Source of the DNA: Lachnospiraceae bacterium NSJ-143
Lineage (GTDB): Bacteria; Bacillota; Clostridia; Lachnospirales; Anaerotignaceae
Assembly (NCBI GenBank): GCA_022867625.1
Contig: JALIFM010000001.1
Coordinates: 1 to 64,000 of the forward strand
Direction: 5' to 3'
Length of the DNA: 64,000 nucleotides
In this document: one piece after another, positions 31,518-39,947 of the stretch
Layout of the letters: each line of letters starts with the position of its first letter
Numbering within the stretch: the stretch's first letter is position 1
Position numbers and translations under genes: made by a program
Notes under the pieces: model-generated
What the model saw: only the letters and a program-made list of their open reading frames with translations
What the model was told of the DNA's origin: nothing
Databases searched by the model: none

Positions 31518-32033
31518 TTGGAATTTGACATACTGTATTTTATTAACGGAATGCACTTTCCGTTACTGGACTGGATTATGGTATTTATAACGCATCTTGG
31601 CTCAAAGGGAATTTTCTGGATAATACTTTCTGCGGTTCTTATGATTTTTCCGGAAACAAGAAAGTGTGGAATAACAGTTATGGCGGCGCTTTTGCTTTCG
31701 CTGCTGTTTGGCAATATACTGCTTAAAAACATAGTGCAGAGAATGAGGCCGTGCTGGATAGACAGCGGTATAAGGCTGCTTGTGAGCATGCCTGAGGATT
31801 ACTCGTTTCCGTCGGGGCACACATTTGCTTCTTTCGCGGCGGCGGCCGGCATATTTATGTATTATAGAAGGGCGGGAATGGCCGCCATGGCACTGGCGGC
31901 GCTTATTGGCTTTTCAAGGCTGTACCTGTTTGTTCATTTTCCGTCTGATGTGTTGGCGGGAGCAGTGCTTGGAGTGCTCTCGGGGATACTTGCCTACGCT
32001 TTGACACAAAAATTATATAAAAATTTGCGGTAG
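31518..32033 (+). CDS. PAP2 family membrane phosphatase
   Basis: 171 aa, five to six transmembrane helices. The three phosphatase motifs are KNIVQRMRP (31-type KxxxxxxRP), FPSGHTF (PSGH) and SRLYLFVHFPSDV (SRxxxxxHxxxD), with all catalytic residues present. It probably dephosphorylates a lipid such as undecaprenyl pyrophosphate or phosphatidylglycerol phosphate at the membrane. TTG start at 31518 with AAGGAGGT 8 nt upstream. Substrate not fixed by sequence. Confidence 0.92.
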   Translation: MEFDILYFINGMHFPLLDWIMVFITHLGSKGIFWIILSAVLMIFPETRKCGITVMAALLLSLLFGNILLKNIVQRMRPCWIDSGIRLLVSMPEDYSFPSGHTFASFAAAAGIFMYYRRAGMAAMALAALIGFSRLYLFVHFPSDVLAGAVLGVLSGILAYALTQKLYKNLR

Positions 32034-32127
32034 GTTTTGTGTGATTTTTATATCCGGCAAAAAAATTTGAAGTGATTAAAGATTTTTGCAGTCAGGTGCG
32101 GAAAAAACGCTCAAATTATTATTCTTG

Positions 32128-32145
32128 CATGAATAAATATTCATG
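32128..32145. promoter_or_regulatory. 18-bp palindrome upstream of the sigma-54-like site
   Basis: CATGAATAAATATTCATG: two 8-bp complementary arms (CATGAATA/TATTCATG) with AA between. It is ~105 bp upstream of the -24/-12-like element at 32247, a plausible enhancer position. A second partial copy (TATGAATA) follows at once. Confidence 0.45.
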
Positions 32146-32246
32146 TATGAATAAAAGAATATGGAGAATTTCTAATAATATATTCAAAAGTGAATAAAAA
32201 TGAGAAATATCTGGGTTTAAAAGCGTATGAAACTGGATTTGTTTTT

Positions 32247-32262
32247 TGGCACAATATTTGCT
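32247..32262 (+). promoter_or_regulatory. sigma-54-like (-24/-12) promoter
   Basis: TGGCACAATATTTGCT: GG (32248-32249) and GC (32260-32261) are 10 bp apart and both consensus blocks TGGCAC and TTGCT are exact. It is 430 bp upstream of the amidohydrolase start, with a sigma-A promoter in between, so its use is less certain than the site at 5223. The rest of 32034-32618 shows no gene. Confidence 0.55.
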
Positions 32263-32618
32263 ATTTAATAAAATACAGCTCATTTAAATATTAAATATGA
32301 TGTTAAAATACGCGTATGCTGCAAAGGAAATTCTCATTGTTTCTTCACAGACAGAAATGTTTATTTATATTTAAAAAATATAATTTATTCTATCCACAAG
32401 AATCTTATTTGGTTTTTAATGCTTGTTTTTTATCATATTAGAAAAAAATGTGTGTCGGCGCTGTTGTGTATATATGGCATAAAATTGCTGTATTATCAAT
32501 CAAAACTTATCAAATTTAGATATGGTTCGACATGGTTTCTTAAAATATCATAGAAAAAGTGATGATATTATTGAAATAATAAATGAAAATAATGTTTAAA
32601 ATACATACATTATTACGA

Positions 32619-32647
32619 TTGACTTTGTGAATAAAAAAATGTATAGT
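32619..32647 (+). promoter_or_regulatory. sigma-A promoter of the amidohydrolase gene
   Basis: TTGACT (32619-32624), 17-bp spacer, TATAGT (32642-32647), leaving a ~40-nt leader before ATG 32694. Confidence 0.7.
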
Positions 32648-32693
32648 TATAATAATTAATACATTAAAATATTTTAATAGGGAGGGATTGAGG

Positions 32694-34358
32694 ATGAATT
32701 TTGATTTTTCATATCTTGACATGGCTTTTAAGAATGGAAAAGTCATTACAGTTAATGAAAATGACGATATATGTGAGGCTGTCGGGATTAAGAAGAACAA
32801 AATTGTTTTTGTTGGCTCCAACAAAGACATTGAAAAGCTTATTGACGACAACACAAAGGTCTATGACCTTAAAGGGCGAACGCTTATGCCGGGCCTTATC
32901 GACTCGCATATCCACCCAATACTTATGGGGCTTATAAGGCCGGACCTTGAATCGCCTATAATCAGCCTTTTTGGCGACAATGCCAAATCAGTGGAAGAAA
33001 TACTTGATAAAATCAAAGAGGCTGCTAAGCTTAAAAAGCCGGGCGAGTGGATTTCAATGTGGGGCTACGAACCTTCCCTTCTTAAAGAAAACCGTGACCC
33101 TACTATTGAGGAGCTTGATAGCGCCGCTCCGGAAAACCCTGTGCACTGTATGGAGGGTTCCGGACACAAGAGTATGTACAATACAAAAGCTCTTGAATAC
33201 ATAGATGTTTTTGGCCCTGAAGATGTTTCAAAATATCCGGAGGGCGAGGTTGAGGTTAAAGACGGAAAGCTTACTGGAATGGTATATGGTCATACACACT
33301 TCCTTGTATGGAGCAAGGTGGGCTATACGGAAAAGGACATGGTAAGGGCGGCTATGCTGTCAAACGACGAGATGCTGCGTGCCGGCCTCACATCTATACA
33401 TGATATGGGCGCCTGCGACAAACCTTCCTACCATACAATGCAGAAGCTCTGCCGGAGCAGGAAATTTAAACCGCGTGTATATATGGCTCTTCACAGTATT
33501 TACGGCAAGCCTTTCTCAAAGGAGGACAACGCGCATTTTCTTGCACTTGGCTTCCAGACCGGACTGGGAGATGAATACTTCAGGATAGGCTCATGCAAGT
33601 TTATGATAGACGGCGGTTCAAGCGGGCCTTCCTGCTACACAAGGGAGCCTTATGACCATGACCCTACACTTCTCAGAGAAAAAGGCTGGGAGAGGGAGGA
33701 AGTGGCCGACTATCTTAAAATGATAAACGACGCAGAGTGTCAGGCAACAGCACACGCCATAGGCGACGGTGCCGTTGAGTTTATGGTTGAGGGGTACGAA
33801 AAGGCATTTAAGGATAACCCAAGGCCTGACCTCAGGCACAGAATTGAGCACTGCACACTTGTCGACCAGGACTTGATTGACAGAATGGCAAAAATGAATA
33901 TCTGCCCGTCGGTAAACGCCGGAATAGTGGCTAAAAACGGCGGCAATTATATGAGATTTTACGGAAAGCGCAACAAATACTTTGGCGCCTTAAAGAGCAT
34001 GATAGACGCTGGGATTAAATGCTCACTCCAAAGCGACAGCCCATCGGGCCCTTTTGGCATAGAGTGTCTGGACGGAGCTGTAAACCGTTATGACAGGGTA
34101 AGAGATATCCAGTGCGACACTACCCAGGCGGTTACGGTACTTGAGGGTATAAGGATAGCGACGCTTAACGGAGCATACGGCTCATATGAAGAAAACATCA
34201 AGGGAAGCCTTGAAAACGGCAAGCTTGCTGATATGATTGTCCTTTCGGACGATATCCTCTCAATTGACAAGTTCGATATTTATAAGCTTAAAGTGGATAT
34301 GACAATGATAGACGGTGAGGTATGCTATGTAAGGGAGGAAGCTGAGGGGAGCTTCTGA
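32694..34358 (+). CDS. amidohydrolase family 3 (YtcJ-like) protein
   Basis: 554 aa, metal-dependent amidohydrolase. The N-terminal beta-sandwich strand MAFKNGKVITVNENDDICEAVGIKKNKIVFVG leads to LMPGLIDSHIHPI (HxH metal motif). GSGHKSMYN, MIDGGSSGP, ATAHAIGDGAVEFMVEGYEKA, HRIEHC and SLQSDSPSGP (metal-ligand Asp) follow the Amidohydro_3 pattern. Such enzymes hydrolyse N-acyl or N-formyl amides. ATG 32694 lies ~8 nt after GGGAGG. Downstream a YhdT-like protein and a PanF-type symporter suggest a linked system: import of a compound, then hydrolysis (inference). Codon use resembles highly expressed genes. Confidence 0.92.
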   Translation: MNFDFSYLDMAFKNGKVITVNENDDICEAVGIKKNKIVFVGSNKDIEKLIDDNTKVYDLKGRTLMPGLIDSHIHPILMGLIRPDLESPIISLFGDNAKSVEEILDKIKEAAKLKKPGEWISMWGYEPSLLKENRDPTIEELDSAAPENPVHCMEGSGHKSMYNTKALEYIDVFGPEDVSKYPEGEVEVKDGKLTGMVYGHTHFLVWSKVGYTEKDMVRAAMLSNDEMLRAGLTSIHDMGACDKPSYHTMQKLCRSRKFKPRVYMALHSIYGKPFSKEDNAHFLALGFQTGLGDEYFRIGSCKFMIDGGSSGPSCYTREPYDHDPTLLREKGWEREEVADYLKMINDAECQATAHAIGDGAVEFMVEGYEKAFKDNPRPDLRHRIEHCTLVDQDLIDRMAKMNICPSVNAGIVAKNGGNYMRFYGKRNKYFGALKSMIDAGIKCSLQSDSPSGPFGIECLDGAVNRYDRVRDIQCDTTQAVTVLEGIRIATLNGAYGSYEENIKGSLENGKLADMIVLSDDILSIDKFDIYKLKVDMTMIDGEVCYVREEAEGSF

Positions 34359-34395
34359 CAGATATGGTTTTGACGGCATAAGCCGTTGAGATAAA

Positions 34396-34432
34396 AGCCG
34401 GCGAAAAGCTCACGCCGGCTGAGCAATTATTT
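34396..34432 (+). terminator. hairpin between amidohydrolase and transporter genes
   Basis: AGCCGGCG (34396-34403) and CGCCGGCT (34413-34420) pair; after 10 nt a run of six Ts follows. The gap before the Ts makes it a weak or attenuating terminator. A second dyad, TTAAGTAT (34480-34487) with ATACTTAA (34502-34509), lies upstream of the next gene. Confidence 0.55.
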
Positions 34433-34537
34433 TTTAAGCCCTAGTCCGCAGGCCTTAAAATGCGGCAGAGGCATATATCTTAAGTATGGTGTTTTGGACT
34501 TATACTTAATACACCTGTATCAAGAGGAGGGGTAGGA

Positions 34538-34843
34538 ATGAATAAGATGAGCTATAAAGAAAAATTTGTTCAGATGAACAAAGAAGCCAAGGCCACGTGG
34601 ATTGTAGCCGCCGTTATAATTATATTCTGGTGGGTAGCCGGATTTGGTGTCTACAGTGCTTTTGGCGCCGGTTTTACAATGTTCGGCATGCCGGCATGGT
34701 TTGTTTTAAGCTGTTTTGGCTCATGGATTTTATCTATTGTGCTGGTTGCTTACCTTATTAAGGGGGTTTTCAAGGATTTTGACCTTGATGACGACGTTTC
34801 CGCCGCCAAGGGCTCTGAGAAAGGGGAGGATGTAAATGAGTAA
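34538..34843 (+). CDS. YhdT/DUF997-like symporter accessory membrane protein
   Basis: 101 aa with two hydrophobic helices (IVAAVIIIFWWVAGFGVYS and WFVLSCFGSWILSIVLVAYLI) and an acidic C-terminal tail. Size, position and the FWW motif match YhdT/DUF997, a small partner found just before PanF-type sodium symporters. It overlaps the symporter gene by 8 bp, so coupled translation is likely. GAGGAGGGG precedes the ATG. Role presumed structural. Confidence 0.87.
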   Translation: MNKMSYKEKFVQMNKEAKATWIVAAVIIIFWWVAGFGVYSAFGAGFTMFGMPAWFVLSCFGSWILSIVLVAYLIKGVFKDFDLDDDVSAAKGSEKGEDVNE

Positions 34844-36368
34844 CTCTTTTATGATGCTGGCGCCTGTGGTAATTTTCTTTGTAATTCTCATGGGCATGGG
34901 CTTTTACATTCAGAAGAAATCCTCTGACGCGAGGGCGGAAAACTACTCAAAGGATTACTACATAGGCGGAAGAAGTCTGGGAGGCTTTGTGCTTGCCATG
35001 ACACTTGTAGCTACATACAGCTCTGTAAGCTCATTCCTTTCCGGACCTGGAGTTGCGTGGCAGAAAGGCTTCGGCTGGGTTTATTACGCTTCAACCCAGG
35101 TAGTTGCCGCGTTCCTTGTATTAGGAGTACTTGGAAAGAAAATGGCTGTTGTAGGAAGAAAGACAGATTCCGTCACAGCTGTAGATGTTATAAGGAACAG
35201 ATACCAGTCGGATTTGATTGCCACAATTTCAGCGGTTGTTATAATTGTGTTCTTCACAACCCAGATGATTGGCCAGTTTGTCGGTGGAGCTCAGATTTTC
35301 TCAGCGGCAACAGGACTCAGCTATACGGCCGGACTTATAATATTTGCTATTGTTGTTGTTCTCTACACAACTGTAGGCGGGTTTACAGCTGTTGCCATAA
35401 CTGACACAGCATGCGCTATAATGATGCTTATCGGTATGTTCTGCCTTGCTTACGCTATAATATCAAAGGGCGGCGGGCTTGCAAACATAATGGCTACAAT
35501 CAATGAGGCCTCCGCAACGGCGCAGGCTACAGGCGAGGGCTTTAATATGGTAGCTCCTACCGCTCCGTCAGGCGGCGTGGCGTCTATACCTGTACAGCTT
35601 TTTATAACACAGTGGATGCTCTGCGGCGTGTGTACAATAGGCCTTCCGCAGACAAACGTAAGATGTCTTGCTTACAAAGATACCAAATCTGTTCACCGCG
35701 CTATGATGTACGGAACAATCGTAGTTGGCGCCATGATGGTTGGCATGCACCTTTTGGGCGTTCTCTCAAGGGGAGTACTCCTTACACTTCCAGAAGGAGC
35801 ATCTACAGATACAGTTGTGCCTACACTTATATCGCAGTATATGCACCCTGTATTAGCCGGACTTACAATAATAGGACCTCTTGCGGCTACAATGTCAACA
35901 ATTTCATCACTGCTTATAGCCGGTTCATCCGCTATTGTAAAGGATATATACCTTCACCATAAAGAAGCCAAAAAAGAGCCTGTTAACCAGAGCTTTGTCG
36001 GAAAGATTTCTATTGGCATGACAGCTATAATGGGTATTGTGGCCGTACTGCTTTCTATTAACCCTCCTGACATTATTGTATGGATTAACATGTTCGCTTT
36101 CGGCGGCCTTCAGACAGCATTCTTCTGGATTTTCCTCCTTGGGCTTTTCTGGAAAAAAGCGAACAAGACAGGCGCTATGTGGTGTATAATAGGCGGACTT
36201 GGCGCTTACATACTGGTTTATGTAACAGGTATAAAGATTGGCGCGTTCCACAATATACTTGTAGGTATAGTAGTTGGTTTTGTCTGCTTTGTAATAGGCA
36301 ATAATATGGGCAAACCTATTGAGGAGAAGGTCGGAAAGATTTTCTTCCCGGAGAAATACCCGGATTGA
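34836..36368 (+). CDS. sodium:solute symporter (PanF-type)
   Basis: 510 aa, about thirteen transmembrane helices of the sodium:solute symporter fold. The N-terminus FYIQKKSSDARAENYSKDYYIGGRSLGGFVLAMTLVATYSSVSSFLSGPGVAW, then VDVIRNRYQSDLIATISA, VGGFTAVAITDTACAIMML, LPQTNVRCLAYKDTKSVHRAM and the Na-site stretch PLAATMSTISSLLIAGSSAIVKDIY match the PanF branch. It probably imports pantothenate or a similar carboxylate with sodium. The neighbouring amidohydrolase leaves the true substrate open. AAAGGGGAGG precedes the ATG. A strong terminator follows. Confidence 0.92.
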   Translation: MSNSFMMLAPVVIFFVILMGMGFYIQKKSSDARAENYSKDYYIGGRSLGGFVLAMTLVATYSSVSSFLSGPGVAWQKGFGWVYYASTQVVAAFLVLGVLGKKMAVVGRKTDSVTAVDVIRNRYQSDLIATISAVVIIVFFTTQMIGQFVGGAQIFSAATGLSYTAGLIIFAIVVVLYTTVGGFTAVAITDTACAIMMLIGMFCLAYAIISKGGGLANIMATINEASATAQATGEGFNMVAPTAPSGGVASIPVQLFITQWMLCGVCTIGLPQTNVRCLAYKDTKSVHRAMMYGTIVVGAMMVGMHLLGVLSRGVLLTLPEGASTDTVVPTLISQYMHPVLAGLTIIGPLAATMSTISSLLIAGSSAIVKDIYLHHKEAKKEPVNQSFVGKISIGMTAIMGIVAVLLSINPPDIIVWINMFAFGGLQTAFFWIFLLGLFWKKANKTGAMWCIIGGLGAYILVYVTGIKIGAFHNILVGIVVGFVCFVIGNNMGKPIEEKVGKIFFPEKYPD

Positions 36369-36390
36369 TTTTAAAAGAATATCAAAAAAG

Positions 36391-36420
36391 ACGGACGGGA
36401 AATAATCCCGCCCGTTTTTT
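36391..36420 (+). terminator. Rho-independent terminator
   Basis: ACGGACGGGA and TCCCGCCCGT pair (one mismatch) around AATAA, followed by TTTTTT. It ends the symporter operon and faces the leftward exporter genes. Confidence 0.9.
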
Positions 36421-36453
36421 ATGTAAAAAATCCTGGTGATATCTGTTGTCAGT

Positions 36454-36918
36454 TTATTTGAACTCGTCGTTGCTGCGCCTGTGCTTGAAAAAGAAAAACC
36501 ATGGTGGCAGCAGGTATATTATTATAAATGACGCCATTATAAGCCCTGCGAACTTGAATCCCTTAACTGTCTGTGAGAAGGCGTAGTACATGTCGTTTTG
36601 AAGTATGCCTTTCATTATATTGTACATCTGCGAGCCCGGTACAAGGGGAATGACAGACGGAACAAAAAACAGGGTAAACGGCATGTCAAATCTGTGTGAA
36701 CATACCCTTGAAAAAGCGGCTACCCACAGTGCAGCTATAAATACGCCAAGAGACTCAACACCGGTCTGATGAAAAAGCGATATATAGATTACCCAGCTTA
36801 GCCCTCCGCAGAAGGCGCAGTGAGGTATCTTTTTTCTGGGGGCGTTAAACAGTATGGCAAATGAGAACGATGATAAGCCGGCGAATATAAAGTCTGTGAA
36901 TATGTTGTCCAAAATCAT
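36454..36918 (-). CDS. threonine/serine exporter, C-terminal-type subunit (ThrE-C/DUF3815)
   Basis: 154 aa with four to five transmembrane helices. Family marks: FAGLSSFSFAILFNAPRKKIPHCAFCGGLSWVIY and FVPSVIPLVPGSQMYNIMKG. It matches the small ThrB-like half of the split ThrE exporter; the other half is the gene just upstream at 36929. Both are needed for a complete carrier. ATG 36918 has GAGGTGCG ~5 nt upstream; an in-frame ATG at 36945 would overlap the preceding gene. Confidence 0.88.
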   Translation of the reverse strand: MILDNIFTDFIFAGLSSFSFAILFNAPRKKIPHCAFCGGLSWVIYISLFHQTGVESLGVFIAALWVAAFSRVCSHRFDMPFTLFFVPSVIPLVPGSQMYNIMKGILQNDMYYAFSQTVKGFKFAGLIMASFIIIYLLPPWFFFFKHRRSNDEFK

Positions 36919-36928
36919 GATACGCACC

Positions 36929-37693
36929 TCAAATAATGCTTCCAAAAAGCCAAAGCGTTGTTATAACGCCTGTGGCAATACCGATAGATGTCACAAGTGC
37001 CTCTGTGAGCTTGGCGTTTCCGGATACATAATAGCCGTAGAGCAAATCCCTTACAGCGTTGGTGGCCGCAAACCCCGGCACAAGTGGCATAAGCGAGCCG
37101 AGTATTACACTGTTGTAATTGTCTGCTATGCCGAATATATAAAATATATATGCCGCGGCCGCAACAACAGCGCTTCCTGCGGCGTTGCTCAAAAATACCG
37201 ATATATCGTATTTGCCAAGTATTTCCATAACTATCCCCTGAAAGACGCCGGCAAACAGCGCCGCAAGCCCATCCATAAGCGTTCCCCTGAAAAGTATGGT
37301 AAAGGCCATACATATAAGACTGTAGGAGGCTATGCGCACAGGCACTTTAAAGTCTGTAAGAGAGTCAATGCTGTCTATAGCCTTTATACATTCGTCTATG
37401 GACTTGCGTTTTTCTATGTACTCGACAGCAAGCATGTCACAGGCTATTACCTTTTCAAGGTTTATCCTCCTGCCGGGGATTCTTTTGATTTCAGTAAAGG
37501 TTCCGCCCTCGTCATTGTGCAGTGTCACCATTATGCTTGTGGGAACAACAAAAACAGCAGCGCTGTGTATTCCGTCAGAGGCTGCTATTTTCATTATGGT
37601 TTTTTCTGTGCGCTGCATTTCAGCGCCGTTTTTTATCATAAGCGCGCCTAAGTCGGCAACAAAGTTAAGGAGCTTTTTATCACTTATTTCCAT
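36929..37693 (-). CDS. threonine/serine exporter, N-terminal-type subunit (ThrE-N/DUF1212)
   Basis: 254 aa. A soluble N-terminal ~115 residues (LLNFVADLGALMIKNGAEMQRTEKTIMKIAASDGI...FVVPTSIMVTL) precede five membrane helices, matching the DUF1212 half of ThrE-type amino acid exporters; GSLMPLVPGFAATNAVRDLLYGYYVSG is the exporter-typical loop. The partner half follows 10 bp downstream. The pair probably exports threonine/serine or short peptides or organic acids. A 24-bp inverted repeat in the divergent promoter region at 37790-37813 may control it. Confidence 0.9.
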   Translation of the reverse strand: MEISDKKLLNFVADLGALMIKNGAEMQRTEKTIMKIAASDGIHSAAVFVVPTSIMVTLHNDEGGTFTEIKRIPGRRINLEKVIACDMLAVEYIEKRKSIDECIKAIDSIDSLTDFKVPVRIASYSLICMAFTILFRGTLMDGLAALFAGVFQGIVMEILGKYDISVFLSNAAGSAVVAAAAYIFYIFGIADNYNSVILGSLMPLVPGFAATNAVRDLLYGYYVSGNAKLTEALVTSIGIATGVITTLWLFGSII

Positions 37694-37789
37694 ATTTTTC
37701 CCCGCAGATATATTATGTAGTGTTTTAATCGTACTGGCGGTGTTGATTATCCTAATAAAATAATAATATATGGGAATATTTTATGCAAT

Positions 37790-37813
37790 GGCTAAATTAG
37801 CCGTAATTTAGCC
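37790..37813. promoter_or_regulatory. inverted repeat between exporter and nitroreductase genes
   Basis: GGCTAAATT (37790-37798) and AATTTAGCC (37805-37813), perfect 9-bp arms around 6 bp. It lies ~60 bp upstream of an extended -10 (TGGTATAAT, 37871-37879) of the rightward gene and ~100 bp before the leftward exporter genes. Confidence 0.6.
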
Positions 37814-37934
37814 GAACCGGAACAGGTTTTATATTGATTTTCATTACGGCACAATTTATGAGGCAATATGTGGTATAATCTCAGAAGAAAAAGACAAGGG
37901 GATTACGGAGACTTAACTTAAGGAGGCGGGTTTT

Positions 37935-38606
37935 ATGGATATTATTGAAGCTATTAAAGCAAGGCATTCTGTGAGGGCGTATACTGACAGGGTTATAAAC
38001 CCTGACATAATAACGGAGCTTAAAAAGGAGTCGGCGGCTATAAACGCCGAAAGCGGTCTGCATATGCAGATTATAGAAAATGAGCCTAAGGCCTTTGGCG
38101 GACTTATGAGCAGGTACGGAAAATTTGAAAATGTAAGAAACTATATAGCCGTTGTGGGCAGAAAGGGAAAGGATTTGGACGAGAAGGCCGGCTACTTTGG
38201 TGAAAGGCTCCTGCTTAAAGCCGTTCAGTTGGGGCTTGATACCTGCTGGGTAGCTCTTACATTCAGCAGGGGAAAAAGCCGGTGCACTGTGTCAGATAAC
38301 GAAAAGCTTGTGTGCGTTATAGCATTTGGCTATGGCAGGACACATGGTGCGGCCCATAAAAGCAGGCCTGTGGATTCGCTTTGCACATTCAGTGGAAAAA
38401 TGCCGGAATGGTTTGACAGGGGTATGCAAGCCGCTATGCTTGCGCCAACAGCAGTTAACCAGCAGAAATTTATGTTCAGCCTCAACGGCAACAGGGTAAA
38501 AGCGGTATCTACAGGCGGTTTCTATTCCAAGGTGGATTTGGGTATAGTAAAGTACCATTTTGAGACAGCCGCGGGCAAAGAAAACTTTGACTGGGAGCAG
38601 GACTGA
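37935..38606 (+). CDS. nitroreductase family FMN-dependent protein
   Basis: 223 aa. The N-terminus IIEAIKARHSVRAYTDRVINPD is the classic nitroreductase start (R-HSVR binds FMN phosphate). YFGERLLLKAVQLGLDTCWVALTF and MLAPTAVNQQKFMFSL, which carries a second FMN/dimer-contact region, follow; the latter is in the order of the clostridial NTR subgroup with a putative C-terminal nitroreductase domain. It should bind FMN and reduce nitro-aromatics or flavins. AAGGAGGCGGG precedes the ATG. Physiological substrate unknown. Confidence 0.88.
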   Translation: MDIIEAIKARHSVRAYTDRVINPDIITELKKESAAINAESGLHMQIIENEPKAFGGLMSRYGKFENVRNYIAVVGRKGKDLDEKAGYFGERLLLKAVQLGLDTCWVALTFSRGKSRCTVSDNEKLVCVIAFGYGRTHGAAHKSRPVDSLCTFSGKMPEWFDRGMQAAMLAPTAVNQQKFMFSLNGNRVKAVSTGGFYSKVDLGIVKYHFETAAGKENFDWEQD

Positions 38607-38626
38607 CATATTTAGGATAAACGGCC

Positions 38627-39550
38627 TTACACCAGCAGGGCAAACACCGGTATTGTAAAAACACATAAAATATTGCTCAGCATAACACATTTAGTCGCAA
38701 ACGACACATCACCGTTAAAATTCTGAGCGGCTATGGCGCATATGGAGCCGACTGGCATGCCTGCCATGAGTATAAATACTGTAGGAAACAGCCCGTCAAG
38801 GCTTGTAAAAAAGCTCAAAAGCGCCCATACAGCGGCTGGCATGACAATAAGCCTTACGGCGCAGAGCACGTATATGCGCCTGTCGCCGATAAACTCGCTG
38901 AGCTTTATCTGGCTCAGCTGGGCGCCTATTATGAACATGGCCAGAGGCGTAGTGGCGTCTGCCGCATATTTAACGGGAACAGCCAGAAATTCAGGCAGCC
39001 GTATGCCTGATACAAACATGATAAGGCCTATAATAACAGATACAATAGGCGGGTTTATAAGTTCCATGAAGCTGAATTTTGTTTTGTGCCCTGTGGACAT
39101 GCCTATAATTGTAAACACAAGTGTGTACAGGAACAAATCATTTACAATCTCGCACACAGATGAATAAAAAAGGCTTTCACCGCCGTACAGTGCGTTTAAA
39201 AGGGGTATTCCTATAAAGCCTGTGTTTGGCACAGACAGAGCGCATATTACAAGTGCTGTCTCAATCTTATTGAGCTTTAACAGCTTTTTGAGAGCAAATG
39301 ACAGGGCAAAGGCAAAAACAAGTGTTACGGCCCACAGCAGGGCGCAGTAGACTATCTCCATAGCAAGCCGGCTTGAGTATTCTACCTGAAAGGCGTTTAT
39401 TATAAGTGCCGGCACGCACATATTGACTACAATAGTTGAAAGGCCCTTGGTTATGCCGCTATCACACATTTTAAGTTTTGAAAATATAAACCCGGGCACT
39501 ACCAGTACCGCTATCATTACAAGTGAGCTTATTATCTGTGTTATCCCCAT
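38627..39550 (-). CDS. AEC family transporter (auxin efflux carrier-like)
   Basis: 307 aa, about ten helices. Family signatures: MIAVLVVPGFIFSKLKMCDSGITKGLSTIVVNMCVPALIINAFQ, PNTGFIGIPLLNALYG, and the C-terminal MPVGSICAIAAQNFNGDVSFATKCVMLSNILCVFTIPVFALL. Members move carboxylates such as malate or malonate, or export metabolites. The ATG at 39550 has CAGGGGGAAT upstream on the minus strand. Converges with the nitroreductase gene; no operon partner points to a substrate. Confidence 0.92.
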   Translation of the reverse strand: MGITQIISSLVMIAVLVVPGFIFSKLKMCDSGITKGLSTIVVNMCVPALIINAFQVEYSSRLAMEIVYCALLWAVTLVFAFALSFALKKLLKLNKIETALVICALSVPNTGFIGIPLLNALYGGESLFYSSVCEIVNDLFLYTLVFTIIGMSTGHKTKFSFMELINPPIVSVIIGLIMFVSGIRLPEFLAVPVKYAADATTPLAMFIIGAQLSQIKLSEFIGDRRIYVLCAVRLIVMPAAVWALLSFFTSLDGLFPTVFILMAGMPVGSICAIAAQNFNGDVSFATKCVMLSNILCVFTIPVFALLV

Positions 39551-39732
39551 ATGTCCATTCCCCCTGAAATTATGCTGGCTGAAACTCAGCTGTGTTATAA
39601 ATTTCCAATTCAGAAAGAGTATACTAAATCATCGTATTATTTGCAACAGTCAGGGCGCATGTGCAAAGCTGCGGCAAACGGCAGTCTGAGCTGAAATGTA
39701 TGGGAAATTTTTAACAAAGATTATCATTTTGC

Positions 39733-39761
39733 TTGTAAATAGCCTGTCTGTATGGTACAAT
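39733..39761 (+). promoter_or_regulatory. sigma-A promoter of ilvD
   Basis: TTGTAA (39733-39738), 17-bp spacer, TACAAT (39756-39761) with TG one base upstream. Start near 39768, leaving a ~180-nt leader. Confidence 0.65.
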
Positions 39762-39799
39762 CAAAGCGTAAATTGTGCTTTAATTTAACTTAAACTGGA

Positions 39800-39884
39800 A
39801 AGCCCAAGGCTTACAGTACGGCAGGGCCGGAACTCTGCGGGTTGGGAGGCCTGTATGTATTCTGCGGTCGGCCGGAGGTTATTA
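39800..39884 (+). promoter_or_regulatory. structured leader of ilvD (unassigned)
   Basis: A GC-rich patch in an AT-rich leader. Hairpin GCAGGG-CCGGAA-CTCTGC (39821-39838) is enclosed by CCCAA (39803-39807) with TTGGG (39842-39846), and TACAG with CTGTA can close further. A GGCCG/CGGCC pairing is an alternative, so two folds compete. No T-box core (AGGGTGGNACCGCG) and no U-run terminator are present. Confidence 0.4.
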
Positions 39885-39947
39885 TTATAACTGTCATAAG
39901 AGTGTGTGATTATTTTATGGCGAGATTAAAGGGGGAAATTTAAACAC

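Noticed and set aside
36854-37651. 265-codon plus-strand frame opposite the exporter genes
   Set aside because: It lies antisense to two well-recognised ThrE subunits and has a shadow-type composition rich in Cys, Tyr and Arg.
39800-39947. T-box riboswitch before ilvD
   Set aside because: The T-box core sequence and the terminator/antiterminator pair are missing; only an unassigned structured leader can be supported.
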